Assembly: GCA_944381535.1 (NCBI GenBank)
Contig: CALWLN010000155.1
Location: 1-48,009 of the forward strand
Source: an uncultured Lachnospiraceae bacterium
Lineage (GTDB): Bacteria; Bacillota; Clostridia; Lachnospirales; Lachnospiraceae
Direction: 5' to 3'
Length of the DNA stretch: 48,009 nt
Numbering within the stretch: the stretch's first letter is position 1; every line of letters starts with the position of its first letter. Below the pieces are notes generated by a model. It saw nothing but the letters and a program-made list of their open reading frames with translations. It was not told the origin of the DNA and searched no databases. Positions 42,256 through 48,009 of this stretch are shown one piece after another. The position numbers and the translations under genes were made by a program.

Positions 42256-42519
42256 TGTTATTTTGAAATTATTTTATTTGGCTCTTATGCAAGGGGTGAT
42301 TTTAGAAATGACTCTGACATAGACGTCATGATACTGGTTGACCTGGATGAGACGCAAATGGAGCTGTATCAAAATAAGGTATCCGATATCACCTATGATT
42401 TTAACTGGGAGAACCAGACGGAGATTATGCCTGTGGTTCTGAACGTTGACCATTTTAATTACTGGAAAAATGCGTATATGTTTTATAAAAATGTAGAAGA
42501 AGAAGGTGTGGAGTTATAG
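42256..42519 (+). pseudogene. 5'-truncated MNT-type nucleotidyltransferase (antitoxin of MNT/HEPN pair)
   Basis: The frame opens after a TAA at 42253 and reads ILFGSYARGDFRNDSDIDVMI, carrying the nucleotidyltransferase GSYARG...SDID motif. It continues to NVDHFNYWKNAYMFYKNVEEEGVEL. Roughly the first 28 residues of a normal MNT protein are missing and no start codon stands before the motif. A start at internal ATG 42328 would lose the GS motif. Its stop overlaps the GTG of the HEPN remnant, as in live MNT/HEPN pairs. Confidence 0.72.
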
Positions 42520-42822
42520 TGGAAAAAGAACGGACAGGGAATTATCAGGATGTTGCTAAATATAAGCTGGAGCAGGCTATAGATGATTTTGAGTCAGAAA
42601 ATATAAAGCAGGAAATAACAGAAAAATTATGTTCACACGAATATTTTTTCCAAAGATATTGGCCGTAAGCTGGCAAGATTAGAGGTGATACGCCATAAAA
42701 GCGATTATGATGATTTTTATATTGCCAGTAAAGAGGAAGTAGTAGAACAGGTGGCAACGGCCGAAGAAGTAATTGGAGAGGTGAAGAAGTATATTAAAGG
42801 TAGGATAAGTCGTTCTGTTTGA
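42519..42822 (+). pseudogene. Frameshifted, deleted HEPN toxin remnant
   Basis: A GTG at 42519 opens VEKERTGNYQDVAKYKLEQA, a HEPN-like N-terminus, to a TAA near 42667. In the other frame the end of the gene follows as KLARLEVIRHKSDYDDFYI and ASKEEVVEQV to a TGA at 42820. HEPN proteins carry an RxxxxH motif in the middle, which falls in the lost part. The SDYDDFYIASKEE sequence is typical of the family's C-terminus. The pair appears inactive. Confidence 0.75.
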
Positions 42823-42862
42823 TTACTTACAAAAGAAGATGTATTCTATAACTGGGGTATGT

Positions 42863-42927
42863 GATATGCTCCCTTGTAAGTAGCAAGTTTTTATTATTTC
42901 ACTTGTTTACTTAGAAGGGAGCATATC
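42863..42927. repeat. Long imperfect inverted repeat (hairpin or mini-mobile element)
   Basis: The outer arms GATATGCTCCCTT (42863-42875) and AAGGGAGCATATC (42915-42927) are perfect complements of 13 bases. Pairing continues into GTAAGTAGCAAG (42876-42887) with CTTGTTTACTTAG (42902-42914), with few mismatches. The loop is an AT-rich 14 bases. A run of T follows at about 42944-42951. It may be a terminator, a REP/MITE-like element, or a recombination scar. Confidence 0.7.
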
Positions 42928-43322
42928 AATTTGTGCAGTGGTTCTTTTTTTATCAATTCTATTTTTGGGACATTACAGAAATGTATCACAAAAAAGAACA
43001 GCGTCATGACTATCTGCTTGAAAACCCAAATACCATATAGGTAGATATTTTCCCGTATCCCATTTAATACCCGCCAGCAGTATCTACGGAGAAAAATACG
43101 TCAGATTTGAAGCCAATGACACAAAACAGGATAATCTATTGAAACTGCCAAGGCAATAGGGCAGAAAGTCATAGCGCATTGAAACCGGACCGTTTCTGTG
43201 TGTACTCTTTGCTTGACATTGTAATATGCCGGCGTATAATAAAAATAAAAAAAGAGATTGTAATAGATATTTTTATACACAACAATGCGATACAATGTTC
43301 TGTTTTGGAGAGGAGAGGCGAT
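42928..43322. other. Gap with no supportable gene, ending in a promoter
   Basis: Between the hairpin and the second AraC gene there are short frames with stops (one reads FYFWDITEMYHKKEQRHDYL, then stops). I do not recognise them. The last part carries the AraC promoter at 43213-43240. The stretch looks like decayed DNA. Confidence 0.6.
43213..43240 (+). promoter_or_regulatory. Consensus promoter of the second AraC regulator gene
   Basis: TTGACA (43213-43218), 16 bp, TATAAT (43235-43240). Transcription would start near 43247, about 75 nt before the ATG at 43323, with GGAGAGG just upstream of that ATG. Confidence 0.78.
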
Positions 43323-44180
43323 ATGTTCATTAATTCTTTTGGAGAAAAGATTATAAGTGACGACGTATACATTAATAATATCCTCGAAATCAATCTTGCG
43401 GGGGTGACCAATCCAAATCCGGACTATAGGATGATGCAAAATGTCATCCCTTCCAAGATGAATTACCGTTATTACGTATTCGAGTATGTGCTGGAAGGGA
43501 AAGGATATATCGAGACGCCGGAGAAGAATTATACCGTTTATGCAGGCGATATGTATTTCTTGAATAAGGGACAGTACCATATCTACTATGCCGATCATAA
43601 GAATCCTTTCAAAAAAGAGTTTATTGTGCTGCGCGGGGAATTGGCGGACCGGTTGGCAGCGCTGTATCAGGTGGAGGACAGCGTGATTGTTCGGCAGATG
43701 GATATCCATCCGATTTTCGAACGGATTTTTGCGAATATAGAGAGGGAAGATGTCATTCCCAACGATGAGCTTGAATTGCTTATAGTTCAGCTCTTTCAAC
43801 AGGTGAAGAAGCAGGAGCCTGGAAGGAAAAAAGAGAAAGATCTGGCTGTTCAGATCAAGGATTATCTGTATGACCATATTCGTGAGAATCTGACGGTTGC
43901 GAAGATGATCTCGGATTTGCATATCAGCAAATCGGTGGCACACCGTTTTTTTGCGGAACGGTATGGCATTTCTGTGATGAAATACTATATGACCATCAAG
44001 CTGGATTACGCGAAACAGCTGATCCGACAGACGGATGAGTCCATCGCGGAGATTGCTCATTACCTGTCTTTTGAGGATGAAAAATATTTTTCGAAGTGCT
44101 TCAAAAAAGAATACGGAATGACACCCAGCCAGTTCCGAAAGTATCCGAAGCGGGATAGTACCAGAGAGTATAAGGAATGA
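43323..44180 (+). CDS. AraC-family transcriptional regulator (cupin plus HTH)
   Basis: A 285-residue regulator. The N-terminal cupin-like part (about 45-100) includes VLEGKGYIETPEKNYTVYAGD, the sugar-binding type. The C-terminal double HTH reads LTVAKMISDLHISKSVAHRFF and ends YLSFEDEKYFSKCFKKEYG with the TPSQFRKYPK tail. It would activate sugar genes on binding ligand in the cytosol. The start at 43323 has GGAGAGG upstream; the frame extends to 43179 without support. The next gene, a clan-A glycosidase, is the probable target. Confidence 0.9.
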   Translation: MFINSFGEKIISDDVYINNILEINLAGVTNPNPDYRMMQNVIPSKMNYRYYVFEYVLEGKGYIETPEKNYTVYAGDMYFLNKGQYHIYYADHKNPFKKEFIVLRGELADRLAALYQVEDSVIVRQMDIHPIFERIFANIEREDVIPNDELELLIVQLFQQVKKQEPGRKKEKDLAVQIKDYLYDHIRENLTVAKMISDLHISKSVAHRFFAERYGISVMKYYMTIKLDYAKQLIRQTDESIAEIAHYLSFEDEKYFSKCFKKEYGMTPSQFRKYPKRDSTREYKE

Positions 44181-44241
44181 CGAAGAGAGGGATGCCCCGG
44201 ATGCTTTTTGACTGGAAATTATGATATAGGATAAAGGACAG

Positions 44242-44285
44242 AAAAAAAGAATTTGTCAGCTTTGATAACGGCAGGTTCTTTTTTT
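44242..44285. terminator. AT-rich stem with T run after the AraC gene
   Basis: AAAAAAAGAA (44242-44251) pairs with TTCTTTTTTT (44276-44285) around a 24-base loop. The right arm is itself T-rich and is followed by GTGC and seven more T. It probably ends the AraC transcript; the A/T stem is weak, so efficiency is uncertain. Confidence 0.5.
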
Positions 44286-44353
44286 GTGCTTTTTTTGGGG
44301 GGATACCGTTGAGAACAAGGACGATTTTCCACCTTTTTCGTAAAAAATTCCGT

Positions 44354-44381
44354 TTTTCACAGGTAAGAAAGATTATATAAT
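44354..44381 (+). promoter_or_regulatory. Candidate promoter of the clan-A glycosidase gene
   Basis: TATAAT at 44376-44381 is a perfect -10. The best -35 is TTTTCA (44354-44359) at 16 bp, matching only four of six consensus bases. Weak -35 elements are usual for activator-dependent promoters, which fits the AraC gene upstream. Confidence 0.55.
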
Positions 44382-44421
44382 TTATGTAAAGCTAAGACAC
44401 TGGAAAGGAATGAGGATTGAT

Positions 44422-45528
44422 ATGAAAACACAATGGCCTGTAGAACAGGTCAACGAATGGTATGCAAAATTGCCGTGGCTGCGCGGGTGTAATTTTATCG
44501 GGAGCGATTGCGCCAACCGTTTTGATATGTGGCAGAGCTACCGGGCAGAAGAGAAGCTTGCAACGGCGAGACGGGAGCTTGCATTGTGCGAAGAACTTGG
44601 GTTTAACACGGTGCGGCTATGGATCATATTTGAAGCATGGCTGAATGAACCGGAGTTTTTTATGAATATGCTGGAGGAATATATTACCACGTGCGCAGAA
44701 CATCATCTCTATGTTATGATTTGTCTTACCCATGAGGAAGATCTTCCGCGTGGATCCTTCCAGGATTTTAAGCCCATTTCCATCGGCGAGCAGAAGTACG
44801 CGCTGGGGTATCATCAGGGGCGTTTTCCGTTAGAACCGGAGGAAGAGGCTCTGCCAAGATGGCATTATGCACAATCTCCATTTCTAGCGCCGAAGTTCTG
44901 GCAGATGATTGAGGACATCGTAACGAAGTATGCCAATGACAGCAGAGTGCTGTGCTGGAACATTTATAACGAGCCGGGGGCAGCGCTTCATGAGGCGTGT
45001 GTTCCTATATTGGAGAAGCTGTTCGACGTGGTGCGCTCCTGTGATCCAAGCCAGCCTGTGACAGCAGATATATGGAGAGGTGTGGGAGAAGATGACGCTC
45101 CGGGGACGAAGGAGGAACAGATTGCGTTGGATCATTCGGATGTGATCAGCTTTCACTGCTATTCTTCTTTTGTAAATCTCTGCCGGGAGGTAGATCAACT
45201 GCGCGTCCATCACCGTCCCTTGTTCTGCACGGAATGGCTGCACCGCATCAATCACAACGAGGTACATAATGTCTATCCGCTGTTCTATATGACGAAGGTT
45301 GCCAATTATTGCTGGGGCTTTGTTGTGGGGAAGACTCAGACCAACGAGCCGTGGGAAGACTTCTGGAAACAGTACTATGATCCCAATCTGCATGTGGATT
45401 ATGATTTTACAAAATGGCAGCATGACTTGTATCGTCCAAACCTTCGTCCTTATGATCCGAAGGAGACGGAATTGATCCGGAAGTATAACGATATTGCAGA
45501 TAAACGATTTGCACAGAGGCAATTATAA
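44422..45528 (+). CDS. Intracellular clan GH-A glycoside hydrolase (GH5/GH2-like TIM barrel)
   Basis: A 368-residue TIM-barrel glycosidase without a signal peptide. Landmarks are RGCNFIGSDCANRF near the N-terminus, LGFNTVRLWIIFEAW, the acid/base glutamate Glu184 in WNIYNEPGA, SFHCYS and the nucleophile Glu271 in LFCTEWLHR. This is the retaining clan-A set used by beta-mannanases, beta-glucanases and similar enzymes. Fold family and substrate cannot be fixed. The start at 44422 is preferred because GAGG precedes it; ATG 44410 abuts the AAAGGA site. It is 29 bp before the large surface protein. Confidence 0.85.
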   Translation: MKTQWPVEQVNEWYAKLPWLRGCNFIGSDCANRFDMWQSYRAEEKLATARRELALCEELGFNTVRLWIIFEAWLNEPEFFMNMLEEYITTCAEHHLYVMICLTHEEDLPRGSFQDFKPISIGEQKYALGYHQGRFPLEPEEEALPRWHYAQSPFLAPKFWQMIEDIVTKYANDSRVLCWNIYNEPGAALHEACVPILEKLFDVVRSCDPSQPVTADIWRGVGEDDAPGTKEEQIALDHSDVISFHCYSSFVNLCREVDQLRVHHRPLFCTEWLHRINHNEVHNVYPLFYMTKVANYCWGFVVGKTQTNEPWEDFWKQYYDPNLHVDYDFTKWQHDLYRPNLRPYDPKETELIRKYNDIADKRFAQRQL

Positions 45529-45557
45529 ATATACAAATCAAGGAAGGAGGAAAAAAA

Positions 45558-48009
45558 GTGGAAAATCGTTTGAAGAACAAGAAAAAGCTGATTCTGGCTG
45601 GCACGGGTGTACTGCTATTGATTCTGGCGCTGGCGTTCGGGCTGTGGTTTGCACTGGCAAGAAACGCTGCTGGAGGCAGAAAAGAAATATACAAATTCAG
45701 TCTGAATGAGCGGGATGTAGCGCTGAATGTGGGAAATACGCTGAAGCTTGATGTGATACCGGATCGCGGCAGCAGGGGCCTTAAGCCGGAGTTTTCCTGG
45801 ATTAGCGCAGAGGAAGGGGTTGCCACGGTGGCTGAAGACGGCACCGTGACGGCTGTCGCCGGCGGAGAGACCAGGGTGACTGCAGTCGCAAGGTATGCCG
45901 GGAGCGAATACAGCGTTTCCTGTATGGTGACGGTGAAGGCAGCAGGAATGGAATATTCCGACTACAAGATTCGCTGGTATACACAGAAAAGGGATCGGAG
46001 TGGATATGAGGTCACCGAGGAAAGGTTTGAACGGCTGGTCGGAAGTAAAGTGGAACTGACTGAGGAAGAAGCGCTAAAGCAAGTTCCTGAAAATTATACT
46101 CTGAACCGGGAGAAAGGTGTGTGGAGCGGAACGGTGAAGGAAGCGCTGGGGCAATGTATCCTGGAAGTGTACTTTGATGTGGCAGAGATCGACTACTATG
46201 TGGATTTCTATTATGAATCCGCAGAGAAACTTGGAAGCTACTCGGAAAAAGAGACAAAGAAATTCCAGGCATATGCGTTTTCCGAGGTGCAGGCACCGGA
46301 GAATCATAAGGATGGCTTTACGATGAATCAGGAAATTGGCGACCAAAAGAAGGTTGTGGAGGCCGGATCAAGATTGAAGGTTTATTACGACCGGGTGCGC
46401 ACTGAGATCACCGTTACCTATGAAAGCGGGAAAGAGTCTGCGGTTTATACCAACGTTTATGGCGTGGGACCGGTCGATGCTCCGGCAGACGCATTTGTGG
46501 ATTCGTTGGACGAGTATTTTACAACCTCCGGTTGTTACATTAACGGACAACGTTCTTCGGATGTCCTGGAGGATCTGAAACAAATAGCTTACGACGTCCT
46601 GGTTGAGGTGAAGCTGGAGAATATATCAGGGTGGTTCTACAATTCCGAGGAAGACTGCCTGGAGAATTTGGGAGAAAAAAATTCCACTACATATGCCTAT
46701 CTGAAGGGGAAAGGCAGTACGGTCTACCTGTCCGCGACCTATGACATCACCGGCTCTGAGTCAAACATGTTTGGAATCACGCTGCGCAGCGGCGATACCA
46801 ACCGGCAATTCTGGTTTGCGGATCGGGGCGTCTATGTACGAAAGGATCATTGGTATGATTCCGGCGTCATCGGGGATGCGCAGTTTAAATATAACAACGG
46901 AGGTTCCTGGGAAGGCGGAGCCTTTGTCTGGGCTCAGAATAACGAGGGCGCCTGGGGAACAGAGGTCTCATCTGTGGTAGCGGATATGCTACAGAACAGA
47001 AGCGCCTCCAGCCATGATATGGTATGGGCGGTTTATGAAGGCATTCTCTATGGCAGTGTGGACGGGGAGACCGTGCTTCGGCTCCCGCTGAATCATTTTG
47101 ACGAGACATGGACTGCAGAGAAACAATACGAGATTGGATTTTCTACCTTTGACGGACCAAAGGGATATGATGAATTAAAAATCAGAAATGTGACCGTCTG
47201 CTTCGACGAGGAAGCAGAGAAGAAGCTGCATCTGGAGCAGGAGGTACAGGGAGCGCAGCTTGACGGCGTGGCATATGATGTGCTTACCGGCGTATATCTG
47301 CCGGCCACCAGCTTTGGCTTCTCTACGCTGAGCAATGAAGCAACGGTGAAAAATACAGGTATTTCTGCAGATATCAAGATGCTGGATATGGAGAATTCCG
47401 CCTCCGGGTACGGCGTGACAGTGCGCGTGGGGGATCGTTCCGTACAGTATCTTATGCAGGGCAACGATCAGGCGCGCCGCCAGGACAATTATGGATGGGA
47501 TTCCGTGGCATACCTGCGGACGCTGGATTTGGTAACGCCTTTTGACAGCAATGGGAATTGTCATGTGGAAGCATTTGTGAAGGATGGATATTTCTATATC
47601 CTGTACAATGGAATACAGACTCAGTGTGTCAATATGCTTTCCATGTTCCCGGAATATGACCGGGAGACTTCAGAAGTAGAGGTGGGATTGTGTACCTGTG
47701 ACGCGAATCTGGGGCTTGCCCAATTCCGCAATGTGAAGCTGTTGTCTGAGAAAGAGGTTGACGCGGCTGAATCGGCGCCATGGAGATACTATTCCGAGAC
47801 GCCGGATGCTGACAGCTATGATTTTGCGGAGGGTTCCTTTACGTCAGTCACCCAGTCAAACAAAAAAGTGTCGTTGTATGGCAAGAGCAAGACCTGGCAG
47901 GTGACGGGAACCATGGAGCGCACCAACGATGCGGAGATCGGAATGGGATTTGAGATTCGATCCGGTGAGAAAGTATCGAAGTTTCTAGGCTTTAAGAATG
48001 GAATTCTGG
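45558..48009 (+). CDS. Large membrane-anchored modular surface protein, N-terminal part
   Basis: Open to the right edge with at least 817 codons; no stop before the window ends. Start GTG at 45558 follows AAGGAAGGAGG. An N-terminal positively charged segment and hydrophobic helix (about 10-33) give a signal anchor. Then a bacterial Ig-like (BIG_2) domain (about 50-130, VATVAEDGTVTAVAGGETRVTA), a MucBP-like beta stretch (about 200-300) and at least two roughly 190-residue jelly-roll/LamG-like modules. Each module closes with a similar strand (LKIRNVTVCF, then AQFRNVKLLS), and a third module starts before the edge. It probably binds carbohydrate at the cell surface. No enzyme motif is seen in this part. 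Confidence 0.82.
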   Translation, partial: MENRLKNKKKLILAGTGVLLLILALAFGLWFALARNAAGGRKEIYKFSLNERDVALNVGNTLKLDVIPDRGSRGLKPEFSWISAEEGVATVAEDGTVTAVAGGETRVTAVARYAGSEYSVSCMVTVKAAGMEYSDYKIRWYTQKRDRSGYEVTEERFERLVGSKVELTEEEALKQVPENYTLNREKGVWSGTVKEALGQCILEVYFDVAEIDYYVDFYYESAEKLGSYSEKETKKFQAYAFSEVQAPENHKDGFTMNQEIGDQKKVVEAGSRLKVYYDRVRTEITVTYESGKESAVYTNVYGVGPVDAPADAFVDSLDEYFTTSGCYINGQRSSDVLEDLKQIAYDVLVEVKLENISGWFYNSEEDCLENLGEKNSTTYAYLKGKGSTVYLSATYDITGSESNMFGITLRSGDTNRQFWFADRGVYVRKDHWYDSGVIGDAQFKYNNGGSWEGGAFVWAQNNEGAWGTEVSSVVADMLQNRSASSHDMVWAVYEGILYGSVDGETVLRLPLNHFDETWTAEKQYEIGFSTFDGPKGYDELKIRNVTVCFDEEAEKKLHLEQEVQGAQLDGVAYDVLTGVYLPATSFGFSTLSNEATVKNTGISADIKMLDMENSASGYGVTVRVGDRSVQYLMQGNDQARRQDNYGWDSVAYLRTLDLVTPFDSNGNCHVEAFVKDGYFYILYNGIQTQCVNMLSMFPEYDRETSEVEVGLCTCDANLGLAQFRNVKLLSEKEVDAAESAPWRYYSETPDADSYDFAEGSFTSVTQSNKKVSLYGKSKTWQVTGTMERTNDAEIGMGFEIRSGEKVSKFLGFKNGIL

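Noticed and set aside
43101-44060. Minus-strand open frame of 319 codons
   Set aside because: Antisense to the second AraC gene, which has a consensus promoter and full HTH motifs.

Overview
The window looks like a chromosomal segment of a gut-type Clostridia, most likely Lachnospiraceae. This is inferred from gene order and protein style (rpsF-ssb-rpsR block, holB next to a guanylate-kinase-like gene and an Orn/Lys/Arg-decarboxylase-like gene, DUF951, YesN-type AraC regulators, BlaI/M56 pairs, strong GGAGG ribosome-binding sites). No 16S gene is present, so the genus cannot be fixed.

Layout. 1-2316 (minus): housekeeping operon (decarboxylase-like, guanylate-kinase-like, start of holB). 2613-6650: ABC ATPase plus a giant FtsX-type permease with a long coiled coil. 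6747-6904: initiator tRNA-Met with its own consensus promoter and terminator. 6998-7967: sirtuin, DUF951 and a strong terminator. 7996-29748: a carbohydrate island made of a membrane-bound AraC-type regulator, then a divergent run of solute-binding lipoprotein, two permeases, SDR, DgoD-like dehydratase, KDPG-type aldolase, MBL-fold hydrolase, GH110-like protein, SGNH hydrolase, GH36, GH130, DUF5107-TPR protein and FAD oxidoreductase. 29749-30695: decayed genes. 30683-31908: rpsF-ssb-rpsR with promoter and terminator. 32083-37735: small alarmone synthetase, aspartate kinase, aldo/keto reductase, RhaM-like mutarotase, acetyltransferase and MFS transporter. 37812-41288: BlaI/M56 sensor pair with a palindromic operator and a lipoprotein. 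41451-42927: Fic protein, wrecked MNT/HEPN pair and a long inverted repeat. 43213-48009: second AraC regulator, intracellular clan-A glycosidase and a large anchored modular surface protein cut by the window edge.

How the island may work (inference): the lipoprotein and permeases import an oligosaccharide; no ATPase is encoded, so a shared MsmX-type ATPase is assumed. All glycosidases lack signal peptides and would act in the cytosol, two of them from families that cleave alpha-galactosides. The SDR, MBL hydrolase, DgoD-like dehydratase and aldolase could form an oxidative (De Ley-Doudoroff-like) route from galactose via galactonate to pyruvate and a C3 product. The dehydratase carries active-site residues at a constant +6 offset from E. 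coli DgoD, with Asp183 replaced by Glu. No KDG kinase is seen. The distal DUF5107 and FAD-oxidoreductase genes use visibly different codons (CTT-rich Leu) and may be a later acquisition. Next to them lies an eroded second copy of the island's SGNH hydrolase gene.

Several features here are short or lack an open frame: the SGNH relic, the MNT and HEPN pseudogenes, a two-piece decayed gene before rpsF, and the N-terminus of holB. All functions are inferred by reading the sequence; no database search was run.
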